NCBI GenBank assembly: GCA_910585575.1
Contig: CAJUFS010000009.1
Span: 1 to 60,021, forward strand
Length of the DNA stretch: 60,021 nt
DNA from: an uncultured Adlercreutzia sp.
GTDB taxonomy: Bacteria; Actinomycetota; Coriobacteriia; Coriobacteriales; Eggerthellaceae
Direction of reading: 5' to 3'
Part shown: piece by piece, positions 43,101 to 52,205 of the stretch
How the letters are laid out: each line of letters opens with the position of its first letter
Numbering within the stretch: the first letter of the stretch is position 1
Position numbers and translations under genes: made by a program
Notes under the pieces: generated by a model
Database searches by the model: none
Told to the model about the DNA's origin: nothing
What the model saw: the letters and a program-made list of their open reading frames with translations, nothing else

Positions 43101-44957
43101 ACCGAGGACTCGGTGGCCCATCTGGGTCAGCTGGAGCGCCCCATTCGCGTGGTGGATCAGTGGATGTACCACACGCGCCTGTACGCGGCCGCCAAGGTGG
43201 TCACCCAGCGCAAGGACCTCGATCTCATTCAGCTGAACTCCTTCGGCTGCGGCTTGGACGCCCTTACCACCGACCAGGTGCAGGAGGTGCTGGAGGCCGC
43301 GGGCAAGGTGTACACCGTGCTGAAGATCGACGAGGTGTCGAACTTGGGCGCCGCCCGCATTCGCGTGCGCAGCCTGCTGGCCGCCTTGAAAGATCAGGCC
43401 GACCGCGAGGCCGAGGCGGCGGCCGACGAGGCTGCCGAGCGCGTGGGCTGCCCGGCTGCCTGCATCGATCTGTCGAACATGGACAAGCTGGTGCCGCAGT
43501 CGTTCACCGAGAAGGCCGACGGCGTGGTGGCCGCGGCCGAGGTGAAGCAGCGCGACGGCGAGTCCACCGAGTTCGAGCGCGTGCAGTTCACCGAGCAGAT
43601 GCGCGACGAGGGCTGGACCATTCTGGCTCCGCAGATGGCGCCTTATCACTTCGAGCTGCTGGTGCCCATCTTCAAGCGCAACGGCTACAACGCGGTGCTC
43701 CTGCCTTCCGTGGATCACGGTGCGGTGGACGCGGGCCTGAAGTACGTGAACAACGACATCTGCTATCCGTCCATCCTGGTGACGGGCCAAATTATGGAAG
43801 CGGTCATGTCGGGCAAGTACGACACCGACAAGCTGGCCGTACTCATCACGCAGACCGGCGGCGGCTGCCGTGCCACCAACTACATCTCGCTCATCCGCAA
43901 GGCGCTGAAGTCGGTGGGCCTGGGGCACATTCCCGTTATCGCCATCTCGTTCAAGGACCTGGGCGAGGAAAACCCCGGCTTCAAGGTAACGCCGAAGATG
44001 CTCTACCAGGCCATTTACGCGCTGCAGTACGGCGACTTACTGATGATGTGCCTGTACCGCACGCGCCCCTACGAGGTGGAGCCCGGCAGTGCCCAGCGCC
44101 TGTTCGACTACTGGATGGCCGAGTGCAAAGCGCAGCTCATGCGCGGTGTGAAGCAGTCGGAGTTCAAGCGCACGGTGAACCGCATTGTGGAGGACTTCGA
44201 CACGCTGCCCCTGCAGGGCGAGGGCACGAAGCCGCGCGTGGGCGTGGTAGGCGAGATCCTCGTGAAGTTCCATCCCACGGCCAACAACCAGATTGTGGAC
44301 GTTATCGAGTGCGAGGGTTGCGAGGCCGTGGTGCCCGGACTCATCGAGTTCTTCCTGTTCGGCATTGCCGGTGGCATCTTCCAGCGCCCCATTGGCAAGT
44401 CGGCGAAGAGCGCCCTGGGCAGCCGCATCGGCCTGGCGGCCATCAAGAAGCTGCGCAAGCCGGTGACCGACGCCCTGGAGAAGTCCACGCGCTTCCATCC
44501 GCCGGCGGACATCTACGAGCTGGCTGACTACGCTAGCGAGATTCTGTCGCTGTGCAACTCCATGGGCGAGGGCTGGCTGCTAACGGCCGAGATGGTGGAG
44601 CTTATCCGCTCCGGCTGTCCGAACGTGGTGTGCACCCAGCCCTTCGCCTGCCTGCCAAACCACGTGGTGGGCAAGGCCACCATCAAGGAGCTGCGTCGTC
44701 GCTATCCCGAGAGCAACATCGTGGCCGTGGACTACGACCCTGGTGCCTCCGAGGTGAACCAGCTGAATCGTATCAAGCTGATGATTGCCGTGGCCAAGGC
44801 GAACCTGGCCGAAAAGGAAGCCGAGGCCCGCGCCGCCCGCGATGCCGCCCGCGACGGTGCCACCCTGGCCGAAGCCGCCGAGGCCGCAGCCGTGTGCACC
44901 ACCTGCGCCGGGGCCATCGACGTAGAGATCGAGGTAGCCGAAGAGGTGGGCAACTAG
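40134..44957 (+). CDS. 2-hydroxyacyl-CoA dehydratase activase-type fusion protein (BcrAD/BadFG x2 + DUF2229)
   Basis: A 1607-residue fusion related to the ATP-dependent activators that deliver an electron to 2-hydroxyacyl-CoA dehydratases and benzoyl-CoA reductases. Two ASKHA ATPase domains lie at about 63-330 ([41 protein letters not shown]) and 380-660 ([36 protein letters not shown]). Each keeps the two cysteines that share a 4Fe-4S cluster. A DUF2229 region begins near 760 ([18 protein letters not shown]) and a further HgdB-like part near 1370. CxxC motifs occur near the N-terminus and at the C-terminal VCTTCAG. GAGGAA precedes the ATG. No dehydratase subunits are adjacent, so the partner or substrate is unknown. 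Cytoplasmic; cotranscribed with TetR. Confidence 0.88.
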   Translation: MKKNKYTEVITEASVKRGELSAEEQAALKGGCASCAPRVATVAENQANTAEAAAQARAAAAACSYHIGIDVGSTTVKLAVLNNDHDILWAVYRRHHADVRATIVEVLREAAEAYPSETMTIAITGSGGLLLSQWLGVAFVQEVIASKTAVETFIPATDVAIELGGEDAKIIYFDNGIEQRMNGTCAGGTGAFIDQMAALLNTDAGGLNELAADHTTIYPIASRCGVFAKTDVQPLLNEGARKEDIAASIFQSVVTQTISGLACGRPIRGNVAFLGGPLQYLPELRKRFYETLDLTDEAIIVPENAHLFVAAGCAIAGVAEGAKPEPLAEVLTRLEGLGDMQGSEVVRLAPLFADDAELAEFNNRHDAERVRRASLEEYRGVAFLGIDAGSTTFKAALIGEDGALLWSTYASNKGDVLGCAKAAVAELYGVLPRDPETGEPLVTIGHATVTGYGEGLLLEALRVDSGEIETVAHLRGAQEMLPGVEFILDIGGQDMKCLRVKDGVIDHIMLNEACSSGCGSFIESFASGLNLDVAEFAKTAISAENPVDLGSRCTVFMNSRVKQAQKEGATVGDIAAGLAISVIKNALFKVIKIRDPHDVGTQVIVQGGTFLNDAVLRAFEQLSEVNAVRPDIAGNMGAFGAALLARDRYEDAVRRFSEQPLSPDVGPKVPGSTLLSLEAIQALEPSHRTVRCKGCSNACLLTVNDFGKDEVTGKHRRFITGNRCEKGESLGTAASASAVPNLFEYKAERTFGYEPLAPEDAPRGTVGIPRALNMYENYPFWFTFFTKLGYRVELSDPSTKKTYEAGIESMPSESVCYPAKLSHGHIMNLLEKGPDFIWMPCSKWERQEDETAGNHFNCPIVASYPEALRLNIDELQESPVAFVSPWLPYDNKEKLKKRLYVELAENFKDAVGAKGAKLTQAEVDAAVDAAWDEDEAFKRDIRTKGVETLAWMEETGTRGIVLAGRPYHQDPEINHAIPELLTSFGLAVLTEDSVAHLGQLERPIRVVDQWMYHTRLYAAAKVVTQRKDLDLIQLNSFGCGLDALTTDQVQEVLEAAGKVYTVLKIDEVSNLGAARIRVRSLLAALKDQADREAEAAADEAAERVGCPAACIDLSNMDKLVPQSFTEKADGVVAAAEVKQRDGESTEFERVQFTEQMRDEGWTILAPQMAPYHFELLVPIFKRNGYNAVLLPSVDHGAVDAGLKYVNNDICYPSILVTGQIMEAVMSGKYDTDKLAVLITQTGGGCRATNYISLIRKALKSVGLGHIPVIAISFKDLGEENPGFKVTPKMLYQAIYALQYGDLLMMCLYRTRPYEVEPGSAQRLFDYWMAECKAQLMRGVKQSEFKRTVNRIVEDFDTLPLQGEGTKPRVGVVGEILVKFHPTANNQIVDVIECEGCEAVVPGLIEFFLFGIAGGIFQRPIGKSAKSALGSRIGLAAIKKLRKPVTDALEKSTRFHPPADIYELADYASEILSLCNSMGEGWLLTAEMVELIRSGCPNVVCTQPFACLPNHVVGKATIKELRRRYPESNIVAVDYDPGASEVNQLNRIKLMIAVAKANLAEKEAEARAARDAARDGATLAEAAEAAAVCTTCAGAIDVEIEVAEEVGN

Positions 44958-44966
44958 CGGGGGAAG

Positions 44967-45273
44967 AACTTGCGCCTCCCTCCGTGTGCGCGGGGGAGGC
45001 GCAAGTTCCAGGACGGGTCGGCTTGAATGAGGCAGCCAATGGGCCAGCCAACCGTCTGACTTGTCTCATTCCGCGTGAAGATGCAAGTTCCAGAATGGGC
45101 CAGTTTGGTACCCAGCCTCGTTTTTGAGAAAGATGCTGATCTGGGGTTTCTCAACGACAGGGAACCAGAACGGCTGGTTTTGCCACGCCGCAGGGAACCA
45201 AACTGCACGATGTTGGAACCTCGCCGTGCTGAGACAGCCAACTGAGATAGCCAGCCATCTGACTTGTCGCATT
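44967..45273. repeat. intergenic repeat cluster (third type) with 14-bp perfect hairpin
   Basis: AACTTGCGCCTCCC (44967-44980) and its exact complement (44994-45007) form a stem just after the activase stop; it may end transcription but lacks a T tract. The right arm runs into GCAAGTTCCAGGA, which recurs as GCAAGTTCCAGAA at 45083. CCAGCCA followed by TCTGACTTGTC and CATT recurs at 45044-45070 and 45251-45273. CAGGGAACCA occurs twice between 45150 and 45220. There is no convincing gene in the 398-nt gap 44958-45355. The arrangement of short units and inverted pairs resembles the repeats at 3-5 kb and 23-25 kb, but the sequence differs. Confidence 0.6.
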
Positions 45274-45300
45274 TGGCGGTCATGAATAATCTACTTATCC

Positions 45301-45338
45301 GCGCGGGCGGCGACCGGAATCGTGGTCTCCGCCCGCGC
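45301..45338 (-). terminator. hairpin terminator after DUF285 gene
   Basis: Perfect 10-bp stem GCGCGGGCGG/CCGCCCGCGC with an 18-nt loop, 18 bases past the stop of the minus-strand surface-protein gene. It is followed on that strand by an AT-rich GGATAAGTAGATTATT. Confidence 0.5.
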
Positions 45339-45355
45339 TACGTGGCGATGTTGCG

Positions 45356-47002
45356 TTACTTTCGTTTGGTGGTTACGGGCTTTGCTTTTGACCAGTTGGA
45401 GTAGATGCGTTTGCCGTCGATGATGCGGTAGGTGCGCACCTGCACGTAATACTTGGTGCCGCCCTTGAGCTTGCTGACTTTTGCAGAGGTTTTGCCAGCG
45501 CCTTTGACTATCAGCTTCTTCGCGCCCTTCATGGTTGATTTAGTCGACCAGCGAATTTGGTAGCCGCTGATTTGGGCGCGCGCTGCTTTTGCGGGCTTCT
45601 TCCAGGAAACGGTGAAGCCGCGCTTAGCCTTGCCGACCTTGGTGATGGCCACGCTCTTGGGGGCGGTTGCTTTCGAGGCGACTGCCTGCTTTTTCGCAGG
45701 AGAGCCGCTGGTTTTGGTGGTGGACTTTACGGTAGAGGGCTCGATGGCCGCAACGAGCTTTGTAGTCGCGCTCGGCTTCTCAGCGCCTGGTTTGCTGACA
45801 CTAGGCTTGGCGGTTGCGGCGACCGGCTTGCTGGCGGAGGAAGAAGTCTGCGTCGTGGGCGCCGGCTTCGACGAGGCGGCGGTCGGCGTGGTGACGGAAG
45901 GTGCCGGCGTTGGCGCGGGCTTTTCTGCCGACGGGGTCTTGTCGGTGGCCGGCTGGTTCGCTGGGGGCATGCCGATGACCGTCAGGGCGTCGCAGCAGTG
46001 AAACATGTCCTCGGTATTTGTCGCCTTCGTCATGGCGAACCCACTGAGGTCGAGCATTTCCAGGCTGGTGCAGCCGGAGAACATCTGCGCCATGGAGGTA
46101 ACCTGCGCGGTATCGAAGCCGCTGACATCGAGCTTTTTCAGCTTCAGGCAGCTGGCGAACATGGCCTCCAGGGTGCGGGCGCTGGAAGTGTCCAGACGGG
46201 AAACGTCCAGCGTCGGCAGCTCCAGGCAGCCGGCGAACAGGTAGCTCATGTCGGTAACGTGCGAGGTATTTAGTCCCGCTAGGTTGAGAGACTCCAGGTA
46301 GACGCATACCTCGAACATGCGGGCCATGGTGGTGACCTTCGCCGTGTCGAAGCCCGAAAGGTCGAGGTCCGTTACCCCGCAGTGCGAGAACATGCGGCTC
46401 ATGTCGGTGACGTTTGCCGTGTCGAGCCCCGACAGGTCGAGGGTCTTGAGCGCCCAACAGTTGGCGAACATCTCTGCCATGGTGGTCACGCGGGCGGTGT
46501 CAAGGCTGCCGAAATTGAGCGAAGAGAGCTCGTGGCAGTCGGCGAACAGGCGGTTTGCGTCGGTGAGAGCTGGCAGGCTCAGTTCGGTGAGATCTACCGA
46601 GGCAAGGTGCTCACAGTTTGCGAAGGAGAGCTTGGTTACCTGCGGGCAGATGGTGCCTGCTTCGGCGAAGACGGCGGTCAGGGGAAGCCCGGCGTAGGTG
46701 GGCTGGGCAGTGAACGTGCTGCCCAGGGAAACGGTCTGCATCAGCGGGCCCAGATCGGCGGATGCTTGCGGCGTTGCACTAGCTTGGAAGACGAGCGTAC
46801 AGCCGCTGCCGTCAGCGTTTTCGTAAACGGCGGCGCACGGCTGGGCTTCAGCTGGGGCTGCCGCACGGTTCGCGGGATCTTCCGTCGCCCAAGCCTGCTG
46901 GATACCGACGAAGGAAAGAGCTGTCAGGCACACGGCAAGGAGCAGCGCAGCAAGGGCTGCTCGCACGAAGGGGAGGGGTTCTTTGACGGATGACGCGCTC
47001 AT
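45356..47002 (-). CDS. DUF285 (BspA-type) leucine-rich surface protein with Fn3 domain
   Basis: A 548-residue secreted protein. A signal peptide (FVRAALAALLLAVCLTALSFVG ... AWA) occupies about 1-37. Residues ~100-320 are ~24-residue DUF285/BspA leucine-rich repeats of the form TMAxMFxxCxxLxxLDLSGxDTAxVT. A Pro/Thr/Ala/Lys-rich stalk (~335-440) leads to a C-terminal fibronectin type III domain (KRGFTVSWKKP ... GYQIRWS ... KGGTKYYVQVRTY). There is no LPxTG motif or C-terminal membrane anchor, so it may be released or held non-covalently. Family members act as adhesins. The ATG at 47002 has GAAGG upstream; a TTG 60 bases earlier has none. Confidence 0.85.
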   Translation of the reverse strand: MSASSVKEPLPFVRAALAALLLAVCLTALSFVGIQQAWATEDPANRAAAPAEAQPCAAVYENADGSGCTLVFQASATPQASADLGPLMQTVSLGSTFTAQPTYAGLPLTAVFAEAGTICPQVTKLSFANCEHLASVDLTELSLPALTDANRLFADCHELSSLNFGSLDTARVTTMAEMFANCWALKTLDLSGLDTANVTDMSRMFSHCGVTDLDLSGFDTAKVTTMARMFEVCVYLESLNLAGLNTSHVTDMSYLFAGCLELPTLDVSRLDTSSARTLEAMFASCLKLKKLDVSGFDTAQVTSMAQMFSGCTSLEMLDLSGFAMTKATNTEDMFHCCDALTVIGMPPANQPATDKTPSAEKPAPTPAPSVTTPTAASSKPAPTTQTSSSASKPVAATAKPSVSKPGAEKPSATTKLVAAIEPSTVKSTTKTSGSPAKKQAVASKATAPKSVAITKVGKAKRGFTVSWKKPAKAARAQISGYQIRWSTKSTMKGAKKLIVKGAGKTSAKVSKLKGGTKYYVQVRTYRIIDGKRIYSNWSKAKPVTTKRK

Positions 47003-47223
47003 CAGATGACTGCCTTCTTCCGATGTTGCTTGCGAGGGCTCGGAGCCTTGGGGACGGTTCAATGTCAGGGTTTTGACAGGAAGTCACTTACCTTGCAAGT
47101 CATCATTATAGAGAGAGGCTTTCTGCGGAAGCCTCGAAACGCGCCCCGCTTCGCGCCGTTACGTACTTGTCATCTTTCGAAAAAGCCCGAATAAGGGGGC
47201 GAGGGAAGGGCCGCTAGCTGTCG

Positions 47224-47239
47224 TGCTAGAATGGCAGCC
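47224..47239 (+). promoter_or_regulatory. extended -10 element for leaderless rsmI transcript
   Basis: TGCTAGAAT (47224-47232) is an extended -10, seven bases before the ATG at 47240. Transcription would start at or next to that codon. No Shine-Dalgarno is present. Confidence 0.5.
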
Positions 47240-48115
47240 ATGACCGCTTCGGGAAAACTCATCATTGTTCCTACCCCCATTGGCAACCTGGGGGATATGA
47301 CGCTGCGCTCGCTCGATGCGCTGCGCGACGCCGATGTGGTGTGCGCGGAGGATACGCGGGTGACAGGCAAGCTGCTGGCGCACTTCGGCATTGAGAAGCG
47401 TCTCGAGCGGCTTGACGAGGCTCTGATGGGCTCCCGCGCCGCCGGGATCATCGAGCGCATGGGTGCCGGTGAGGTGGTGGCCTACTGCTCCGATGCCGGC
47501 ATGCCCGGCGTGTCCGATCCGGGCTTGCGCCTGGTGGCCGAGGCGCGTGAGGCTGGTGTGCCTGTGGAGGTACTGCCCGGTGCGTCGGCGGCGGCAACAG
47601 CCTATGTGGCTTCGGGCACCGTGAACCCGCGCTTCTACTTCGGCGGTTTCTTCCCGCGCAAGGCGGGGGAGCAGCGTGCAGTGCTAGAGGCGCTGCACGG
47701 CCTCGATGCGGCGCTTGTGTTCTACGAGAGCCCGAATCGACTGGTAACCGCGCTGTCGACGATTGCCGAGGTATTGCCACTGCGTCAGATAGCCGTGTGT
47801 CGCGAGCTGACGAAGCTGCATGAGGAAGTGGCGCGGGGGACAGCAGCCGAACTGGCGGAGGTGTTTGCAGCGCGCGCCGAAGAGCCCGGTGGCATTCGCG
47901 GTGAGATTGCGCTGGTCATCGATGGGCCCAATGCCGAGGAGGCTGCAGTTGCCGCCGCAGACGCCACGGCTGGCGCTGAGGGGCGCGCGGCCGAGTTGGC
48001 GGGAGAAGGTCTGCGCACGAAAGAGATTGCCAAGCGCCTGACCGCCGAGTTTGGCATTCCGCGCAACGACGCCTACGAGTTGGCCATGGGGGCGCAGAAG
48101 GCGCGAGGCGTCTAA
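47240..48115 (+). CDS. rsmI: 16S rRNA (cytidine-1402 2'-O) methyltransferase
   Basis: RsmI methylates the ribose of C1402 in 16S rRNA using S-adenosylmethionine. KLIIVPTPIGNLGDMTLRSLDAL, CAEDTR and YCSDAGMPGVSDPG are the tetrapyrrole-methylase-fold signatures of this family, and the 291-residue length is normal. The C-terminus has the usual helix-turn-helix-like RTKEIAKRLTAEFGIPRNDAYELAM. The ATG at 47240 is preferred over one nine bases earlier because an extended -10 (TGCTAGAAT) ends seven bases before it, suggesting a leaderless mRNA. The YgjP-like gene starts three bases after the stop, so the two form an operon. Confidence 0.93.
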   Translation: MTASGKLIIVPTPIGNLGDMTLRSLDALRDADVVCAEDTRVTGKLLAHFGIEKRLERLDEALMGSRAAGIIERMGAGEVVAYCSDAGMPGVSDPGLRLVAEAREAGVPVEVLPGASAAATAYVASGTVNPRFYFGGFFPRKAGEQRAVLEALHGLDAALVFYESPNRLVTALSTIAEVLPLRQIAVCRELTKLHEEVARGTAAELAEVFAARAEEPGGIRGEIALVIDGPNAEEAAVAAADATAGAEGRAAELAGEGLRTKEIAKRLTAEFGIPRNDAYELAMGAQKARGV

Positions 48116-48118
48116 GCT

Positions 48119-48691
48119 ATGGCCTCGGCAAGAAAAAGCGCATCGCCGGCCGAGTTGGTTTTCATTGACGATTTGGAAATTTGGCTGACGCGCAAGAGCA
48201 TCAAGAACATGCATTTGCGGGTAAAGCCGCCTGATGGCCGTATTGAGGTTTCGGCGCCGCGGCGTTTGCCCCTGGCCACTATCCGCGCGTTCGTGCGCGA
48301 GAAGCGCGCCTGGATCGAGCGGCAGCAGCGGGCCATTGCCGCCTCCCCGCGCGGGGAGGCGGCCGCGGCAAGTCCCGAGGAAGTTGCGCAGTGGAAGGCC
48401 GTGGTGTCGGCCTGTGTGCCGCCACTCATCGAGGTCTGGGAGCCCATCATGGGCGTGAAGGCAGGTAAGATTGCCTATCGCAACATGACGAGCCGCTGGG
48501 GTAGCTGCCAGCCAGCCACGGGGCGCATCTGCATCAACGTGCGTCTTGCGCTATATCCGCCCGAATGTCTGGAATACGTGGTGGTGCACGAGCTGTGCCA
48601 CCTACTGGAACGCGGCCATGGTCCGCGTTTCCAAGCGCTCATGACCCACTTTATGCCTGACTGGAAAGAACGCCGCGCGAAGCTGCGGTGA
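48119..48691 (+). CDS. YgjP-like metallopeptidase domain protein (DUF45)
   Basis: A 190-residue protein of the YgjP/DUF45 group, zinc-metallopeptidase-like. The active-site motif VVHELCHLLERGHGPRF gives His-x-x-x-His plus a downstream His and a Glu. RNMTSRWGSCQPATGRICINVRL is the conserved strand-loop block before it. The N-terminal half has the SIKNMHLRVKPPDGRIEVSAP region. It follows rsmI by three bases with GAGG near the ATG and is presumably cotranscribed. In-vivo substrates of the family are not established. Confidence 0.88.
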   Translation: MASARKSASPAELVFIDDLEIWLTRKSIKNMHLRVKPPDGRIEVSAPRRLPLATIRAFVREKRAWIERQQRAIAASPRGEAAAASPEEVAQWKAVVSACVPPLIEVWEPIMGVKAGKIAYRNMTSRWGSCQPATGRICINVRLALYPPECLEYVVVHELCHLLERGHGPRFQALMTHFMPDWKERRAKLR

Positions 48692-48817
48692 GGCCGCGAG
48701 GGCGTGAGGGAGGGCGCCTGCGGTCATCCATGGAGGTTTGCCAAAACGCAGTGACGGCTGTCGTTCAGCGTAGGCGACTCGCGTAAGATGGAGGGAGTCG
48801 AGAGAAGGAGCGTACGA

Positions 48818-49681
48818 GTGATCAAGCTGCATGTGCTGGCGAGCGGGAGCGGCGGAAACGCAGCCATTGTGGAGAACGGGCGTACCGGGGAGGGCGTGCT
48901 CGTTGACTGCGGCATTTGCAAGCGCGATTTCTTCGAGCGCGCGGGGGAGGCCGGTTTCGACGCGGCTAGGCTGCGCGCGGTATTTATCACCCACGATCAC
49001 AGCGACCACACCAAGGGGCTCGGCGTGGTGCTGCGAGGGCTCGCGAAGGCGGGGTGCGTCCCCGAGGTGCTCGCGAGTCGTGCGGTGTACGCCGCCTCCC
49101 GTCCCGTGCGCGAGGCGGCGGAAAGCGTGGGGGCGCCGGTGGCGCACTTCGTCGGCGGTGACGTGCTCTCCGTGGCAGGATTGACGGTGCGCCCCTTCTG
49201 CACCTCCCACGATGCGGCAGAGTCCTTCGGGTTTCGCTTCGACGAAAAAGCCGTGGAGCCCTGTGCTGCGGCCGAGGAGGGTGCGGCGTTTGGCGAGCCG
49301 CTCGACTCCCTCGGCTTTATGACCGACACGGGCACGGTGACTGACGAGGCGTGGGAGGCGCTGGGCGGCGTGAGCCTGCTGGCGCTCGAGTGCAACCACG
49401 ATAGCCGCATGCTGGAGACGGGCCCGTATCCTTACGTCATCAAGCAGCGCATCGCCTCGAACGTCGGGCACCTGTCCAACGATCAGTCCCGCGAGGCTCT
49501 GGCGCGCTTGGCTCACGACGGACTGCGCCATGCCGTAGCCATGCACGTGTCTCAAGAGAACAACACCTATCGTCTCCCGCGCGAGACGTTCGAGGCCGCT
49601 CTCGCCGACGAGAACGGCACGCGCCGCTTCGCCACAGAAGTGTCGGTGGCCTATCAAAGCCGCCTGGTCAGCATTAGCTAG
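48818..49681 (+). CDS. MBL-fold metallohydrolase, YycJ/WalJ-like
   Basis: A 287-residue metallo-beta-lactamase-fold protein. KLHVLASGSGGNAAIVE at the start, FITHDHSDHTKGL (metal-binding HxHxDH), TSHDAAESFGFRF, GFMTDTGTV and LECNHDSRML are the YycJ signature blocks. Members are thought to be DNA-acting or phosphodiesterase-type hydrolases linked in Firmicutes to cell-wall signalling and replication. The GTG at 48818 has AGAAGGAG seven bases upstream; an ATG ten codons earlier has no site. The LysR gene follows nine bases after the stop. Confidence 0.9.
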   Translation: MIKLHVLASGSGGNAAIVENGRTGEGVLVDCGICKRDFFERAGEAGFDAARLRAVFITHDHSDHTKGLGVVLRGLAKAGCVPEVLASRAVYAASRPVREAAESVGAPVAHFVGGDVLSVAGLTVRPFCTSHDAAESFGFRFDEKAVEPCAAAEEGAAFGEPLDSLGFMTDTGTVTDEAWEALGGVSLLALECNHDSRMLETGPYPYVIKQRIASNVGHLSNDQSREALARLAHDGLRHAVAMHVSQENNTYRLPRETFEAALADENGTRRFATEVSVAYQSRLVSIS

Positions 49682-49689
49682 GGAGTGCT

Positions 49690-50574
49690 ATGGAAATTCG
49701 CTTGCTTCAGTCGTTTTTGGCTATTGCCGAAGAGGGTTCTATCACCCGCGCTGCCGAATTGCTGCACATCACCCAGCCGGCTCTCTCGCGCCAGCTGGTG
49801 GCCCTGGAAACCGAACTGGGCTGCGAGCTGTTCCATCGTGGTAAGAAGCGCATGGAGTTGACAGATGAGGGGTTGTTGCTGCAGCGCCGCGCGGTGGAAA
49901 TTGTGAGCCTTGTATCGCTGACGGAAGAAGAGCTTGCCGGGCACGGCGCCGAGCTGGACGGGCACATATCCATCGGTTCGGGAGAGCTGGCCAGCACCGG
50001 CCTCATTGTGGATTTGGCCGCGGCCTTCGCCGAAGAGCATCCGCTGGTTACGTTCGAGCTGTTCACCGGCATTGCTGACCAGGTGACGGGACGGCTGGAT
50101 CGCGGATTGCTCGATTTCGGCCTGCTGCTGGAGCCTGTGGACGTGGCTCGCTATGAGTATGTGCCCATCGACATTCCCGAGCGCTGGGTGGCGGCCGTCG
50201 CGCCAGACGACCCGCTGGCCACGCACGCGTCGGTGCGTCCGGCCGACCTAGAGGGTCGTGTGCTCAGCTTGCCCTACCGTGCGGGCGTGAAAAGCATTCT
50301 GGGAAACTGGCTGGGAGGGTCATTGGAGAAAGCGACGTCGCGCTTTAGCGTGAATCTGGGCGGAAGCGCGGCGCCGCTGGTGGAGGGCGGCCATGCGGTG
50401 CTGCTGTGCGTGGAGGCCAGCGTAGCCCATTGGGATCCTCGACGCTTTGCCGTGGTGCCGCTTGAGCCTGCGCTTGAGAGCTCTACCGTGCTGGCCTGGA
50501 AGCGCGGCATTCGGCATACTGCTGCCGTTCAAGCGTTTGTGGAGTTCGCTACCGAGCGGCTGCGCAGGAGCTAA
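49690..50574 (+). CDS. LysR family transcriptional regulator
   Basis: A 294-residue LysR regulator. The winged helix-turn-helix is MEIRLLQSFLAIAEEGSITRAAELLHITQPALSRQLVALETELGCELF, followed by a substrate-binding domain of the periplasmic-binding-protein fold (HISIGSGELASTGLIVDLAAAFAEEHPLV...). GGGAG precedes the ATG. It is just downstream of the MBL gene and convergent with the MATE exporter gene, whose stop it overlaps by four bases. Many family members act on a neighbouring exporter, but here the regulatory region of the MATE gene lies 1.5 kb away, so the target is uncertain. Confidence 0.92.
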   Translation: MEIRLLQSFLAIAEEGSITRAAELLHITQPALSRQLVALETELGCELFHRGKKRMELTDEGLLLQRRAVEIVSLVSLTEEELAGHGAELDGHISIGSGELASTGLIVDLAAAFAEEHPLVTFELFTGIADQVTGRLDRGLLDFGLLLEPVDVARYEYVPIDIPERWVAAVAPDDPLATHASVRPADLEGRVLSLPYRAGVKSILGNWLGGSLEKATSRFSVNLGGSAAPLVEGGHAVLLCVEASVAHWDPRRFAVVPLEPALESSTVLAWKRGIRHTAAVQAFVEFATERLRRS

Positions 50575-52037
50575 CCTTGCGCGGCGCAGCTGTCAGCGTC
50601 TTCCGTTGGCAGCTCCCTGTTTGATCGGTGGCAGCGCGCAGTTGATTCTCGTTCGTCCCCGATGACGGCCCGACCTTCCCAGGCGCCTGACCGCCAGCGC
50701 AGCCCGAAAGCGATGGTGCGGGCAAGCCAATCGGCGCCCATGCCCAGCCACACGCCGTAAATGCCCCAGCCGGCCACCACGCCTACCAGATAGGCGGTAC
50801 CCAGACGGCAGACGATGAGCGAGGCGATGCCCACCACCATGGTGAAGGTCACATCGCCGGCGGCGCGCAGGGCATTGGCCAGGTTGAACGACGCCGGGTG
50901 AAGGGCGATGGCCATAAGATTGTGGGCCACAATGAGCACGCAGGCCACCGACCACGTGGCGTCGGTCACGGCGAAGAGCGGCCGCAATGCGGGCAGCAGG
51001 GCGATTTCTCCCAGGCCCAGCACGGCCGTGGCAACGAACGAGACCGTCATCACTTGGCGCACGCCGTAACGGGTACCGTCATGGTCGTCCGCGCCCACGT
51101 ACTGACCGCACACAGTTATAACGGCCAAGTTGTTCGCGGTAACCACCAGCACGGCCAGCTTCTCGATGGAATCCGCCACGCCGTTGGCAGCCATCTGTGT
51201 GGTGCCGAACAGGGCCACGATAGCCACCACGACCACCTTGCCAAAGGCGAAGGTGCCGTTCTCGATGGCTCCCGGCACGGCAATGGTAAGGATGCGGCGC
51301 ACCATGGCGGCCTTCAGGCGCAACGCGTCGCGTAGGCGCACCGTCACAGCGAGGCTCGGACGTCGCACGAGTACCAAGATGACAACGGCGGAGAAAACGC
51401 GCGCGAGCAGGGTGGGCACGGCCACGCCCAGGATGCCCGCCTGCAGTACGAAGACGCCCACGGCGTTGCCGATGACGTTCACGGCGTTGGCGGCCAGAGA
51501 CACATACATGGTGACCGAGGTCTTGTTCATGGAACGGAAGATAGCAGCCACGCCGTCGTAGACCGACAGAAAAGGCAGGCTGAGCACTACGAACAAAAGG
51601 TACAGCCACGCTGCCTCCGTCACGTTCGCTTCCGCACTGCCGAACAGGAGGTCCAGAACGGGGCTCTCGGCCGCCAACATGACGCTCATAATGGCGAGGC
51701 CGAAAAGAGCGGACAATCCTACCAGCTGCCCTGCGGCTTGCGAGGCCTCGGTGCTCTGCCGCGCGCCCAGGTACTGCGACACCACCACGGCACCGCCGGC
51801 GGAAAGCGCGGCGAACAGCACGATGAAGAAGTAGGTGAGCATGTCCACCAGGGACACCGCCGACACGGCCGCCTCCGACACGTTGGAGATCATGGCCACG
51901 TCAACCACACTCACGAGCATCACGAGTGCCTGCTCGACGGCCAATGGGGCCATGAGCGCGAACAGGTCGCGCGCCGTGAAGAGCACGCGGCGGGGACGCG
52001 GGTGGCGGAAGGTGTTATGTCGGCGGGTCTTGTTCAT
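50571..52037 (-). CDS. MATE family multidrug exporter
   Basis: A 488-residue MATE-family protein with about 12 membrane helices, starting after a basic N-terminus (MNKTRRHNTFRHPRPRRV). LFALMAPLAVEQALVMLVSVVDVAMIS and AAVSAVSLVDMLTYFF are typical of the first two helices. It is expected to export organic cations or drugs in exchange for Na+ or H+. The ATG at 52037 is chosen over an upstream TTG for family length; the ribosome-binding site is only moderate. It is divergent from the cupin gene at 52206, and the gap contains three copies of a GCTAAT motif. A C-terminal soluble tail is present. Confidence 0.9.
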   Translation of the reverse strand: MNKTRRHNTFRHPRPRRVLFTARDLFALMAPLAVEQALVMLVSVVDVAMISNVSEAAVSAVSLVDMLTYFFIVLFAALSAGGAVVVSQYLGARQSTEASQAAGQLVGLSALFGLAIMSVMLAAESPVLDLLFGSAEANVTEAAWLYLLFVVLSLPFLSVYDGVAAIFRSMNKTSVTMYVSLAANAVNVIGNAVGVFVLQAGILGVAVPTLLARVFSAVVILVLVRRPSLAVTVRLRDALRLKAAMVRRILTIAVPGAIENGTFAFGKVVVVAIVALFGTTQMAANGVADSIEKLAVLVVTANNLAVITVCGQYVGADDHDGTRYGVRQVMTVSFVATAVLGLGEIALLPALRPLFAVTDATWSVACVLIVAHNLMAIALHPASFNLANALRAAGDVTFTMVVGIASLIVCRLGTAYLVGVVAGWGIYGVWLGMGADWLARTIAFGLRWRSGAWEGRAVIGDERESTARCHRSNRELPTEDADSCAAQG

Positions 52038-52058
52038 GACCCCATCATGCAGGATGGG

Positions 52059-52098
52059 GCTAATCGATAGCAAATGCTAATGATTTATGGCTAATCAT
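52059..52098. promoter_or_regulatory. three GCTAAT repeats between divergent MATE and cupin genes
   Basis: GCTAATCGAT (52059), GCTAATGAT (52076) and GCTAATCAT (52090) lie in an AT-rich patch, with a palindrome TAGCA-AA-TGCTA at 52068-52079 overlapping the first two. The site probably binds a regulator controlling one or both divergent genes. Confidence 0.4.
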
Positions 52099-52205
52099 GC
52101 AATTGATGCATAGATGGTCATGAGTCATAGGCATTTCACCTGAAACAGGCTCAGCAGTAGCATAGGTTGCAGCAAAACTACCCTTAGAAAGTCAGGAGTA
52201 TCCCC

